A DNA stretch of 35,368 nt. It comes from an uncultured Bacilli bacterium (GTDB taxonomy: Bacteria; Bacillota_I; Bacilli_A; RF39; UBA660). Below the pieces are notes generated by a model, which was not told the origin of the DNA, searched no databases, and worked only from the letters and a program-made list of their open reading frames with translations. Below are positions 1 through 7,514 of the stretch, in pieces. Numbering within the stretch: the first letter of the stretch is position 1; each line of letters opens with the position of its first letter. Both the position numbers and the translations under genes were made by a program. The stretch lies in contig CANQWB010000012.1 in NCBI GenBank assembly GCA_947627435.1, forward strand, positions 1 through 35,368, read 5' to 3'.

Positions 1-90
1 TTGTTATATTTTCAAATCTATTATAACACTGGTCTTTCTTTTTTTGTGTCTTCCCCCAAATAATTTTACACTATCTTCACTTCTTTTTGT

Positions 91-119
91 TTGACTTTGA
101 AAATGCTTTTCACTATAAT
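91..119 (+). promoter_or_regulatory. Sigma-A-type promoter for the SDR gene
   Basis: TTGACT at 91-96 and TATAAT at 114-119 are separated by 17 bases. The start codon lies at 137, so the 5' leader is only about 10 bases and begins nearly at the ribosome binding site. The 90 bases before it show no gene; a leftward extended -10 (TGTTATAAT on the minus strand near 20-28) might serve a gene outside the window. Confidence 0.7.
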
Positions 120-136
120 GATAATAGGGTGATGGT

Positions 137-901
137 ATGAAAGCATTAATTACAGGTGCATCATCTGGTATTGGCCGAGAAATGGCTAAAATTCTTAGTG
201 AAAATGGCTATGATTTAATATTAGTTGCTCGACGTAAAAATCGTCTCGAATTACTTAAAAAAGAATTAAAAACAAATGTAGAGATTATTACAAAAGATAT
301 TTCATCTACTGATAATTGTATAGAATTATATCATCAAGTAAAAAATCAAGATATTGATATTTTAATTAATAATGCAGGATTTGGGGTATTTGGAGAATTT
401 GTGGAAACCAATTTGAATAGAGAATTGGATATGATTGATACTAATATCAAGGCAGTACATATCTTAACAAAGTTATTTTTAAAGGATATGAAAGATAAAA
501 ATAGAGGTTATATTTTAAATGTTGCTTCTTCAGCTGCCTTTTTACCAGGTCCGTTAATGGCAAGCTATTATGCCTCAAAAGCTTATGTATTGCATTTGAC
601 AGAAGCTATTTATGAAGAATTAAAACATCAACATAGCAAGGTTTATATAGGTACTTTTTGCCCCGGACCAGTGAATAGTGAATTTAATGATGTTGCACAT
701 GTCCAATTTGGTATAAGAGGAATTTCATCAAAATATGCTGCACAATATGCGATTAAAAAAATGTTTCAAAGAAAACGAATCATTGTACCAACATTACTTA
801 TGAAATTGAATTGTACATTTAATCGTTTCATACCTCGATTTTTATTATTAAAAATATGTTATAAAATTCAAAAACAAAAGGAAGTGTCTCATGAAAAATA
901 A
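137..901 (+). CDS. Short-chain dehydrogenase/reductase (SDR)
   Basis: A cytosolic NAD(P)-dependent oxidoreductase of the classical SDR family, 254 aa, the usual length. The Rossmann motif TGASSGIG is at residues 6-13, NNAG at 78-81, the catalytic serine in the SS pair at 131-132, and the YxxxK pair at Y144 and K148. The start is preceded by GGGTGATGG. The basic C-terminal tail resembles DltE/YqjQ-type SDRs, but the substrate cannot be told from sequence. The 3' end overlaps the next gene by 11 bases, so the two are probably co-transcribed, although no functional link with a pilin-like protein is evident. Confidence 0.93.
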   Translation: MKALITGASSGIGREMAKILSENGYDLILVARRKNRLELLKKELKTNVEIITKDISSTDNCIELYHQVKNQDIDILINNAGFGVFGEFVETNLNRELDMIDTNIKAVHILTKLFLKDMKDKNRGYILNVASSAAFLPGPLMASYYASKAYVLHLTEAIYEELKHQHSKVYIGTFCPGPVNSEFNDVAHVQFGIRGISSKYAAQYAIKKMFQRKRIIVPTLLMKLNCTFNRFIPRFLLLKICYKIQKQKEVSHEK

Positions 902-1265
902 TAAAGGATTAACATTAGTAGAATTAATTGCCGTTTTAGTAGTGCTCACAATTGTAGGGGCTATTGCAGTTCCCAATGTTATAAAAAAAATTAATGAATA
1001 TTATGAACAAATGTATCAAGATCAAATTGCTATTATAGAAGCTGCTGCCAATACATGGGCTGCAGATCATACGGATGTTTTACCTACTGATGTTGGAGAT
1101 ATATATAAAATTACTTATCAAAGTTTACAAGAAGGTGGATATTTAGATAGTGATTTTAAAAGCGTTATGGAAAATCAACCATTTTCACCAACTTCCTATG
1201 TTGAAATTCGTTGTACTTTGTCTATGGAAACAAATTATCAATATGAGTATACTTATGTTCCTTAA
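891..1265 (+). CDS. Type IV prepilin-like protein
   Basis: A 124-aa protein with a class III (prepilin) signal: a short basic leader ending in G6, then a hydrophobic helix beginning LTLVEL with the conserved Glu at position +5 (E11). A prepilin peptidase would cut after G6; such proteins form type IV pili or competence/secretion pseudopili. The globular part (residues 45-124) contains AANTWAADHTDVLP, a segment also seen in the membrane protein at 18277-19368. The ribosome binding site AAAAGGAAG lies inside the end of the SDR gene. No other pilus gene is nearby, so assembly partners must be elsewhere. The promoter following it belongs to the ecf operon. Confidence 0.85.
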   Translation: MKNNKGLTLVELIAVLVVLTIVGAIAVPNVIKKINEYYEQMYQDQIAIIEAAANTWAADHTDVLPTDVGDIYKITYQSLQEGGYLDSDFKSVMENQPFSPTSYVEIRCTLSMETNYQYEYTYVP

Positions 1266-1280
1266 AAATTTCAGGTTTCA

Positions 1281-1309
1281 TTGTAAATTCCAAAAATATA
1301 TACTATAAT
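1281..1309 (+). promoter_or_regulatory. Promoter of the ecfA1-ecfA2-ecfT-truA operon
   Basis: TTGTAA at 1281-1286 and TATAAT at 1304-1309 with a 17-base spacer. It is followed by the strong ribosome binding site GGGGGTG just before the ATG at 1340. Confidence 0.7.
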
Positions 1310-1339
1310 AATAAATAGACCATTTTTGGGGGTGTTTGT

Positions 1340-2131
1340 ATGGAATCCATTATTCGTATTGAAAATTTGAATTATTATCCATTATTTTCTAATTTGACCT
1401 TAAAAGTTCGAAAAGGTTCTTTTTTGTCAATTATAGGACGTAATGGTTGTGGGAAAAGTATGTTATTTAAAATATTGCTTGGGTTAATTCCAACCGATAG
1501 TACAATTCAAATAGAAAATATGTCATTAAAAGAAAATAAGCAAGCAATTTTAAAACATATTGGTGTTGTTTTTGAAAATCCAAATTCTAATTTTATAGAA
1601 GAAACACCTAGAGAAAATATGAAAGTATATATGAAAAATTTAGGATATGCAGAGTCTAAAATAAAAAAAAGAATTGATGAAGTTTGTACACAATTTGAAA
1701 TAAGTTCGCTATTAGATTGTACTATTTCAAATTTAAGCGGTGGAGAAAAACAGTTAGTTACATTAGCACTAGCGTTGTTGCATGAACCTTCTATTTTATT
1801 GTTGGATGATGCATTTTCTATGATAGACGGAATTACAAAAGAAAAAATATTTAAAATATTAAGAAAATATAATCGTGAACAAAAACTAACTATTATTCAG
1901 ATTACACATGATATGGATGACATTTTATATGGAAAAGAAATTGCAATTATAGATGAACAAAAAATTATATTACATCAAAAAAAGGAAAAAGCATTGCAAG
2001 AAGAAATATTTAAAAAAGCCGGCTTAGAACTTCCCTTTATGGCTTCTCTATCTTCAAAGCTAAAATTTTATGATTTAATTGATGCTCCTATTTTAGATAT
2101 GGATAAGATGGTGAATACATTATGGAAATAA
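1340..2131 (+). CDS. ecfA1: Energy-coupling factor transporter ATPase EcfA1 (atypical active site)
   Basis: One of the two ATPases that, with EcfT, form the shared ECF module for vitamin and metal uptake. It has 263 aa. Walker A is GRNGCGKS (33-40), the signature is LSGGE (132-136) and the H-loop is H190. Two catalytic positions differ from the family norm. The Q-loop residue is Glu79 (VFENP, where EcfA normally has VFQNP). The Walker B is followed by Asp157 (LLLDD) rather than the catalytic Glu. It is the first gene of a four-gene run, overlaps ecfA2 by 10 bases, and gene order matches Firmicutes ecf operons, which supports the assignment despite the odd residues. Confidence 0.9.
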   Translation: MESIIRIENLNYYPLFSNLTLKVRKGSFLSIIGRNGCGKSMLFKILLGLIPTDSTIQIENMSLKENKQAILKHIGVVFENPNSNFIEETPRENMKVYMKNLGYAESKIKKRIDEVCTQFEISSLLDCTISNLSGGEKQLVTLALALLHEPSILLLDDAFSMIDGITKEKIFKILRKYNREQKLTIIQITHDMDDILYGKEIAIIDEQKIILHQKKEKALQEEIFKKAGLELPFMASLSSKLKFYDLIDAPILDMDKMVNTLWK

Positions 2132-2973
2132 AATTCAATGATGTCAGTTTTACTTATAATAAAGTCAATTATCAAAAAAAGGAAGTTTTAAAAAATATTA
2201 ATGTATCTTTTCCAGAATCTAAGATTACTGGAATTATAGGAAAAAGTGGAAGTGGTAAAACGACTATGGTTGAGCTTTTAGATGCATTATTATTGCCTAG
2301 TCAAGGAACTATTCAAATTGGAAAATTTGTGATTCAAAAACAAAGTCAATTGAAACAATTAAATGATCTGCATTTTCAAGTTGGGTTTTTATTTCAATTT
2401 CCTGAAGAACAGATTTTCAATACTACTGTAAAAGAAGAACTTGAGATGGGACTTAAATTTTATCATTATAAAACAGATCAAATTGAAAAACGTAGTGTAG
2501 ATGCATTAAAGATGGTGGGTTTAGATACCTCCTATTTAAGTAAAAATCCTTTTTGTCTAAGTCAAGGAGAAAAACGTAAAGTAGCACTTGCATCAGTGTT
2601 AATTTTAAATCCACAAATTTTGATTTTAGATGAACCAACGATAGGACTAGATGCAGAAAGTAAACAAAGTTTTATCCGATTAATTCGTTTACTGAAAAAT
2701 AGATTTCAAAAAACGATTATTATTGTGAGTCATGATACAGACTTTTTGTTACCAATTGTTGATTATGTAGTGGTATTACATGATAAGCAAATCGTAATGT
2801 CAGGGGATAAATATACAGTATTTAAGCAAGTGGATCAATTAAAAAAATATGGGATAAAACCTCCAAAAGTAATTGAATTTTCAGACAGAGTATTACGGAA
2901 AAAAGGTATTAAAATTGGGTATCGCGATGAAATAAATGATTTGATAAAGGATATCTATCGATATGTTAGATAA
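2122..2973 (+). CDS. ecfA2: Energy-coupling factor transporter ATPase EcfA2
   Basis: Second ATPase of the ECF module, 283 aa, the usual length. Walker A is GKSGSGKT (40-47). The Q-loop is FLFQFPEEQIF with Q92, the classic EcfA2 form. Walker B is ILILDE with catalytic E171, and the H-loop is H204. The signature is LSQGE (146-150) instead of LSGGQ/E. Because each ATP is held between one protein's Walker motifs and the partner's signature, the changed signature faces the changed Walker B and Q-loop of EcfA1. It overlaps ecfA1 upstream and ecfT downstream, implying translational coupling. Confidence 0.95.
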   Translation: MEIKFNDVSFTYNKVNYQKKEVLKNINVSFPESKITGIIGKSGSGKTTMVELLDALLLPSQGTIQIGKFVIQKQSQLKQLNDLHFQVGFLFQFPEEQIFNTTVKEELEMGLKFYHYKTDQIEKRSVDALKMVGLDTSYLSKNPFCLSQGEKRKVALASVLILNPQILILDEPTIGLDAESKQSFIRLIRLLKNRFQKTIIIVSHDTDFLLPIVDYVVVLHDKQIVMSGDKYTVFKQVDQLKKYGIKPPKVIEFSDRVLRKKGIKIGYRDEINDLIKDIYRYVR

Positions 2974-3715
2974 AATTTCTATTAGTAGATATTATTATGG
3001 GAATTCACTTATTCATCAATGGAACCCAATAAGTAAATTAATTTGTAGTTTATGTTTTATTATTTGTACATGTTTAATACAACAAATGTCCGTAATTATT
3101 TTACTTATGATCGTTTTATTACTTTTATTATTTTCAAGTAACATTCCATTTTCATATTATGGGAAAGCAGTTTGGAATTTTCGCTATTTTTTACTCTTTT
3201 TCTTTTTGTTTAACTACGTATGTCAGATGCCGATAGAGCAAAATATCTTATTACTTTGTAAATTAATTTTAATTGGTTTATATAGTACAATGATATTATT
3301 TACAACACCTATTGGTGAGTTTACTTTGGCAATATCGGTTTTGTTATATCCACTCACATGGATTCATATTCCTGTAAATTTAATATCTAGAATGATTAGT
3401 TTATCTATTTCCTTTTTGTCAACATTAATGCAACAGGCAAATAATATATTAAAAACCTTGGCAGTGCGTGGGATTCATTATGATAGTGGTTCAGTCAAGC
3501 AAAAATTGTATATATGGCGTATAATACTTCTTCCTATATTTATAGGTGCATTTCGTCATGCCGATGATATTGCGTACACTATGGAGATACGTTGTTATTC
3601 ACTGGAGGTAAATAACCAAGGTATGTGTAAAATATCTTTGAGATTTTTTGATTTACTACAACTCGCATTACATGTGTTGATAATTGTGTTAGTGTGGAAA
3701 GAAGGGATGTTATGA
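2963..3715 (+). CDS. ecfT: Energy-coupling factor transporter transmembrane protein EcfT
   Basis: The membrane scaffold that links the two ATPases to exchangeable substrate-binding S components, 250 aa. Hydrophobic segments occupy about 27-58, 72-87 and 98-155. The two coupling-helix motifs that contact the ATPases are seen as AVRG (167-170) and EIRC (208-211); the second is usually an RG pair, here RC. The ATG at 2963 overlaps the end of ecfA2 and the stop overlaps the truA start as ATGA. No S component is encoded here, so this is probably a group II module shared by several S proteins encoded elsewhere. Confidence 0.92.
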   Translation: MLDKISISRYYYGNSLIHQWNPISKLICSLCFIICTCLIQQMSVIILLMIVLLLLLFSSNIPFSYYGKAVWNFRYFLLFFFLFNYVCQMPIEQNILLLCKLILIGLYSTMILFTTPIGEFTLAISVLLYPLTWIHIPVNLISRMISLSISFLSTLMQQANNILKTLAVRGIHYDSGSVKQKLYIWRIILLPIFIGAFRHADDIAYTMEIRCYSLEVNNQGMCKISLRFFDLLQLALHVLIIVLVWKEGML

Positions 3716-4455
3716 GATTCTTAATTACGTTTTCTTATGACGGAACCAATTATAAAGGATATCAAAAACAACCGAATGAAAGAACAGTACAAAGTGAAAT
3801 CGAAAGTAAGTTAACTAAATTAAATAGTGGAAAAAAAGTCATACTCAATGCTTCTGGGAGAACGGATGCGCATGTCCATGCATTAGGACAAACGGCTCAT
3901 TTTGATTTAGAAAAAAATATGGATCCCAAGAAGTTAAAACATTCATTGAACAAGTTATTGCCAAATGATATTTATATAATCAGCATAAAAGAAGTTTCTT
4001 CTGAATTCCATGCAAGATTTTGTGTTAAAGCAAAAGAATATATTTATAAAATTAATATGGGTGAGTATAATCCTTTTGAACGTAATTATATTTATCAATA
4101 TAATGCACCTTTAGATGTTTGTGAGATGGAGCGTGCTCTTCAATATTTAGAGGGAACACATAATTTTAAGTCCTTTACAAAGGTGGATGAAGAAAAAGAA
4201 ACCTATGAAAGAACTATCATAAAAGCGAGTATAAATACAGATTCTAAAAATCTTAATCAGTTGACTTTGTCTTTTTTAGGAACTGGTTTTTTGAGATATA
4301 TGGTTCGTAATATGGTGGGGACTTTAATTGAGATAGGCGAAGGAAAATATAAAGCAGAGGATATTATTTCTATATTAGAATCTATGGACCGTACAAAGGC
4401 TGGGAAGACAGCTCCTCCCGAAGGTTTGTATCTTAAAAATGTCTTTTATGAATAG
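3712..4455 (+). CDS. truA: tRNA pseudouridine(38-40) synthase TruA
   Basis: Isomerises uridines 38-40 in the tRNA anticodon stem to pseudouridine. It has 247 aa. The catalytic Asp is D52 in the motif GRTDAHVHALGQ (49-60), and the second half carries the typical FLRYMVRNMVGTL segment. I chose the ATG at 3712, which overlaps the ecfT stop as ATGA and has GAAGGG upstream; an in-frame GTG at 3694 is possible but gives an unusual N-terminus. The order ecfA1-ecfA2-ecfT-truA-rplM-rpsI is conserved in many Firmicutes. Confidence 0.95.
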   Translation: MRFLITFSYDGTNYKGYQKQPNERTVQSEIESKLTKLNSGKKVILNASGRTDAHVHALGQTAHFDLEKNMDPKKLKHSLNKLLPNDIYIISIKEVSSEFHARFCVKAKEYIYKINMGEYNPFERNYIYQYNAPLDVCEMERALQYLEGTHNFKSFTKVDEEKETYERTIIKASINTDSKNLNQLTLSFLGTGFLRYMVRNMVGTLIEIGEGKYKAEDIISILESMDRTKAGKTAPPEGLYLKNVFYE

Positions 4456-4490
4456 TAGAGTGTAAATTTGTTTGAAATGTCATATTTTCC

Positions 4491-4519
4491 TTGACTTTTC
4501 ATATAATTTTTAGTACAAT
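4491..4519 (+). promoter_or_regulatory. Promoter of rplM-rpsI
   Basis: TTGACT at 4491-4496 and TACAAT at 4514-4519 with a 17-base spacer. The transcript would begin near 4526 and carry an approximately 80-base structured leader before rplM. Confidence 0.7.
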
Positions 4520-4541
4520 CTTAATTGGTACATTTTATATA

Positions 4542-4575
4542 TCCCAGCGAAATAAGTATTGGGAACACTTATTTC
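4542..4575 (+). promoter_or_regulatory. L13-leader-like RNA structure with a pseudoknot
   Basis: GAAATAAGT (4549-4557) pairs perfectly with ACTTATTTC (4567-4575). The 9-base loop contains TGGGA (4560-4564), complementary to TCCCA (4542-4546) just upstream of the stem, giving a possible 5-bp pseudoknot. It lies between the promoter and the rplM ribosome binding site. Leaders of this kind upstream of rplM in Firmicutes are known as the L13 leader and are thought to mediate autoregulation by ribosomal protein. Pairing is seen directly; assignment to that family is from memory of its position and shape. Confidence 0.6.
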
Positions 4576-4605
4576 AAATATAATATAAAAGAAAGGGAAA
4601 TATTT

Positions 4606-5037
4606 ATGAAAAACACATATATGCAAAAGAAAGAAGACATTGTACGCAATTGGTATGTAATTGATGCAAAAGGTCAAAATCTTGGACGTGTTGCTACTAA
4701 AGTTGCACATATTTTAAGAGGAAAACACAAACCAACTTTTACACCACATGTAGATTGTGGAGACTATGTAATTGTAATTAATGCTTCTAAAGTCAATTTA
4801 ACAGGGAACAAGTTAGATGACAAAATCTATTACAATCATAGTGGATACACAGGTGGTTTAAGAGAAAGAGCAGCACGTGAAATGAAAGAAAATTATCCAG
4901 TAGAGATGATTGAAAGAGCTGTAAAAGGAATGCTTCCAAAAGGAAGACTTGGACGTCAAATGTATAAAAAATTATTTGTTTATGCGGATGAAAATCATCC
5001 ACATGCTGCTCAACAACCTGTTGAGTATACAAAATAG
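4606..5037 (+). CDS. rplM: 50S ribosomal protein L13 (uL13)
   Basis: Component of the large ribosomal subunit, 143 aa, normal length. Typical features are the N-terminal [20 protein letters not shown] block, [29 protein letters not shown], and the [10 protein letters not shown] motif. The ATG at 4606 was chosen because it follows GAAAGGGAAA at suitable distance and matches the family N-terminus; reading further upstream would run through the leader hairpin. It is followed after 11 bases by rpsI, the conserved partner. Confidence 0.98.
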   Translation: MKNTYMQKKEDIVRNWYVIDAKGQNLGRVATKVAHILRGKHKPTFTPHVDCGDYVIVINASKVNLTGNKLDDKIYYNHSGYTGGLRERAAREMKENYPVEMIERAVKGMLPKGRLGRQMYKKLFVYADENHPHAAQQPVEYTK

Positions 5038-5048
5038 GAGGTTTATGA

Positions 5049-5459
5049 ATGGCAAAAGTTTATATTGGAACTGGTAGAAGAAAATCATCTGTAGCGCAAG
5101 TAAAGATGGTACCTGGTAAAGGTAAAATCACAGTTAATGGTAGAGATGTTAGAGAATTCTTTCCATACGAAACTAACGTTATGGATTTAATGCAACCTCT
5201 TACTGCAACAAATAATGAAGAAACATTTGATATCGACGTTAAAGTATCTGGTGGTGGATTCACTGGTCAAACAGGAGCAATTCGTTTAGGAATTGCTAGA
5301 GCGTTATTAGAATATGATGCTCCAAATGCCGAAAGTGAAGGAAATTATAGAAGTATTTTGAAAAAAGCTGGATTTATTACGAGAGATTCTAGAGTAAAAG
5401 AACGTAAGAAACCAGGTTTAAAAGCTGCTCGTCGTGCACCACAATTCTCAAAGAGATAA
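5049..5459 (+). CDS. rpsI: 30S ribosomal protein S9 (uS9)
   Basis: Small-subunit protein whose C-terminal tail reaches the P-site tRNA. It has 136 aa. Seen are the N-terminal [12 protein letters not shown] segment, [19 protein letters not shown], and the conserved C-terminus ending RRAPQFSKR. The ribosome binding site TAGGAGG overlaps the rplM stop region. A terminator follows at 5473-5496. Confidence 0.98.
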   Translation: MAKVYIGTGRRKSSVAQVKMVPGKGKITVNGRDVREFFPYETNVMDLMQPLTATNNEETFDIDVKVSGGGFTGQTGAIRLGIARALLEYDAPNAESEGNYRSILKKAGFITRDSRVKERKKPGLKAARRAPQFSKR

Positions 5460-5472
5460 TATGCATATATTC

Positions 5473-5496
5473 AAAAGCCAAGAAATTGGCTTTTTT
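5473..5496 (+). terminator. Rho-independent terminator after rpsI
   Basis: Stem AAAAGCCAA (5473-5481) with TTGGCTTTT (5486-5494), GAAA loop, then further T. Ends the ribosomal protein operon. Confidence 0.85.
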
Positions 5497-5510
5497 GTTA
5501 TCCTTTTTTT

Positions 5511-5519
5511 TGATATAAT
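5511..5519 (+). promoter_or_regulatory. Extended -10 promoter for the methyltransferase gene
   Basis: TGATATAAT (TGn plus TATAAT at 5514-5519) with no well-spaced -35. The ribosome binding site AGGTGATA begins about 7 bases after it, so the leader would be near minimal. Confidence 0.55.
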
Positions 5520-5535
5520 ACTTTTAGGTGATAAT

Positions 5536-6402
5536 ATGCGTTTAAGCAATGAGTGGAAATCTTATAAAATTATAGATGCAGGAAATGGAGAAAAATTAGA
5601 AAGTTGGGATGGAATTATCTTAAGAAGACCAGACCCTCAAGCGATTTGGCCAATTCAAAATAGTTACATATGGCAAGAAGTAGATGGCTTTTATCATCGT
5701 AGTTCTAAAGGTGGAGGACAGTGGGAATTTCGGAAAAAACTTCCTGAATATTGGACAGTACAATATAAAGAATTAACTTTTAAAGTATCACCTACTAATT
5801 TTAAGCATACTGGTTTATTTCCAGAACAGGCTGTGAATTGGGATTATATGATAGAAAAAATTCGTAATAGTAAGCGACCAGTAAAAGTTCTGAATTTGTT
5901 TGCTTATACAGGAGGAGCTACTATGGCTTGTGCAGCTGCTGGAGCAAGCGAAGTGGTACATGTAGATGCTTCTAAAGGAATGACGGAATGGGCGAAAGAA
6001 AATATGCATCTTTCACATTTAGAAGATCATAAAATTCGTTTTATTGTAGAGGATTGTTTGAAATTCGTAGAACGTGAAGCAAGAAGAGGAAACCAATACG
6101 ATGTAATCATTATGGATCCTCCATCATATGGTAGGGGTCCTAATGGTGAAGTATGGAAATTTGAACATAATATTTTTCATTTGATTCAAGCGTGTATGAA
6201 GATATTAAGTGATAACCCATTATTCTTCTTAATTAACTCTTATACTACAGGTATTTCGGCGACTGTATTAGAAAATATACTAAAAACAACAATGCTGCAA
6301 GCTTATCCAAATGGTAAGGTAGAAGCGGGTGAAATTGGGTTGCCAATTGAAACGAATTCTTTGGTATTGCCATGTGGAATTTATGGTAGATGGGAAATGT
6401 AG
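5536..6402 (+). CDS. Class I SAM-dependent methyltransferase, RlmI/RlmK-like
   Basis: A probable RNA or protein methyltransferase of 288 aa. The SAM-binding motif I is LNLFAYTGGATMACAAAGA (about 119-137), the acidic motif II is VVHVD, and motif IV is DPPSYG (194-199), a form shared with 23S rRNA cytosine/guanine methyltransferases and amino-methyltransferases. It lacks an N-terminal PUA domain; residues 1-90 form another small domain instead. The ATG at 5536 follows AGGTGATA; earlier in-frame ATG codons lie within rpsI or the terminator. The exact substrate is unknown. Confidence 0.85.
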   Translation: MRLSNEWKSYKIIDAGNGEKLESWDGIILRRPDPQAIWPIQNSYIWQEVDGFYHRSSKGGGQWEFRKKLPEYWTVQYKELTFKVSPTNFKHTGLFPEQAVNWDYMIEKIRNSKRPVKVLNLFAYTGGATMACAAAGASEVVHVDASKGMTEWAKENMHLSHLEDHKIRFIVEDCLKFVEREARRGNQYDVIIMDPPSYGRGPNGEVWKFEHNIFHLIQACMKILSDNPLFFLINSYTTGISATVLENILKTTMLQAYPNGKVEAGEIGLPIETNSLVLPCGIYGRWEM

Positions 6403-6465
6403 ATGAGAAAAAACTAAATCATACTATATTCAATTTTTAAATTTATTTGTTTAAAATTAAAATTA

Positions 6466-6573
6466 TTCCAAATGAAAATCTTAACTATCAATTTTAATTA
6501 TAATATATCTGTATCAAGCAGATATTTTTTTAAACATTTATAAAATAATATTTCAATTTTTCCAAATGAAGAT
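6466..6573 (+). repeat. Direct repeat pair upstream of the sortase promoter
   Basis: TTCCAAATGAAAAT (6466-6479) recurs as TTCCAAATGAAGAT (6560-6573), 13 of 14 matching, with starts 94 bases apart (close to nine helical turns). Both copies are followed within about 12-20 bases by a TCAATT(TTA)ATTAT-like sequence. They could be operator sites or a duplicated fragment; function is unknown. Confidence 0.5.
6505..6531 (+). terminator. Rho-independent terminator, 100 bases after the methyltransferase
   Basis: ATATCTG (6505-6511) pairs with CAGATAT (6519-6525) around a 7-base loop, followed by T6. The 273-base gap 6403-6675 also contains a direct repeat (TTCCAAATGAARAT at 6466 and 6560) and the sortase promoter; no gene was seen in it. 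Confidence 0.7.
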
Positions 6574-6600
6574 TGTTCATTTTCAATTATGCAGAACAAA

Positions 6601-6629
6601 TTGACAAAATTTGAATGCATAGATATACT
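6601..6629 (+). promoter_or_regulatory. Consensus promoter of the sortase gene
   Basis: TTGACA at 6601-6606 and TATACT at 6624-6629, spacer 17. The strong ribosome binding site GGAGGAG (6637-6643) follows, but the start codon lies 32 bases beyond it. Confidence 0.8.
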
Positions 6630-6643
6630 TTACTATGGAGGAG

Positions 6644-6664
6644 AAAACAATCATATATTGTTTT
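6644..6664 (+). promoter_or_regulatory. Hairpin between Shine-Dalgarno and start codon
   Basis: AAAACAAT (6644-6651) and ATTGTTTT (6657-6664) are perfectly complementary around loop CATAT. The hairpin begins immediately after GGAGGAG (6637-6643). Folding it out would reduce the SD-to-ATG distance from 32 to 11 bases. The stem has only one G-C pair, so stability is modest. The alternative is that CGTGAT directly before the ATG acts as a weak ribosome binding site. Confidence 0.45.
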
Positions 6665-6675
6665 GATATCGTGAT

Positions 6676-7416
6676 ATGAAAAGAAAAAGATTAATCATTA
6701 AAAATATTATATTCGTGTTTCTTATTGTAATATTTTCAGTTTCAACAGTGATTTTAGGTAACTATTTTATACAAATGTATCAGAATAAGAAAAAACATCA
6801 ATCACTTGTTAATAAGGTAGTACAAGTAGAGAAAAATTCTGGGCAGGAAGAAAGAGTTAAAATTGATTTTGAAACACTACACTCTATTAATAGTGATATT
6901 ATTGGTTGGATTCGTTGGAATCATAATAAGGTAAATTATCCTATTGTTCATACAAGTAACAATAATTATTACTTAACACATTCATTTGATAAAAAATATA
7001 ATCAATCTGGGACTATTTTTATGGATTACCGTAATACATCACTCGATAATCAGAATGTAGTTTTGTTTGGTCATTCTATGTTAGATGGTAGTATGTTTGC
7101 TTCCATTGCGGATGTATTTGAACAAGGATTTTTTGATACCAAAGATAATGATATTATTGAGATTATTGATACTAATAACACTGTATATCATTATCAAATA
7201 TTCAGTTACTATCGTATTGAAAAAGAGGAATACTATATAACTCCCGCATTTGCAAATAATCAAGAATATATGTCATTTTTAAATACTTTGAAACAAAGAA
7301 GTTATAAAGATTTTGGAATAGAGCTTTCTACCAATGATATTATTTTAACATTGTCAACATGTTATGGAATTGGTAACACATCACAACGTATGGTGGTTCA
7401 CGCAAAAAAAATATAA
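6676..7416 (+). CDS. srtB: Class B sortase
   Basis: A membrane-anchored transpeptidase that cleaves sorting signals and joins surface proteins to peptidoglycan. It has 246 aa. Residues 7-27 are the signal anchor. Catalytic residues are H133 in LFGHSM, C229 in TLSTC and R238 in QRMVVHAK, and the 225-229 TLSTC form with the long segment before it fits class B. The start is ATG 6676; an in-frame stop lies 12 bases upstream, so no earlier start exists. The following gene encodes its likely substrate. A strong terminator separates the two, so they are separately transcribed. Confidence 0.92.
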   Translation: MKRKRLIIKNIIFVFLIVIFSVSTVILGNYFIQMYQNKKKHQSLVNKVVQVEKNSGQEERVKIDFETLHSINSDIIGWIRWNHNKVNYPIVHTSNNNYYLTHSFDKKYNQSGTIFMDYRNTSLDNQNVVLFGHSMLDGSMFASIADVFEQGFFDTKDNDIIEIIDTNNTVYHYQIFSYYRIEKEEYYITPAFANNQEYMSFLNTLKQRSYKDFGIELSTNDIILTLSTCYGIGNTSQRMVVHAKKI

Positions 7417-7445
7417 AGATATTTGCATAAGGCAAATATCTTTTT
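7415..7445 (+). terminator. Rho-independent terminator after the sortase
   Basis: A 12-bp stem, AAAGATATTTGC (7415-7426) with GCAAATATCTTT (7432-7443), followed by T residues. It overlaps the stop codon. Confidence 0.9.
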
Positions 7446-7458
7446 GTAAAAATAATAA

Positions 7459-7489
7459 TTGACAAAAGAACTCGGGGGGGGGGTATACT
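7459..7489 (+). promoter_or_regulatory. Promoter with a poly-G tract in its spacer (putative phase-variable switch)
   Basis: A perfect -35, TTGACA (7459-7464), and a good -10, TATACT (7484-7489), are separated by 19 bases, of which the last ten (7474-7483) are all G. In this AT-rich window I saw no other G or C run longer than five. Homopolymer G or C runs between -35 and -10 are the classic switch for slipped-strand phase variation, as in Neisseria porA/opc and Bordetella fim. A tract of eight G would give the optimal 17-base spacer, so the copy sequenced here is probably in a weak or off state. Confidence 0.85.
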
Positions 7490-7514
7490 ATTATTGAAAG
7501 AAAGGAAAGTTGAA

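Noticed and set aside
20-28. Leftward promoter at the window edge
   Set aside because: Extended -10 TGTTATAAT is present on the minus strand but no -35 and no gene in the window; not enough to call.
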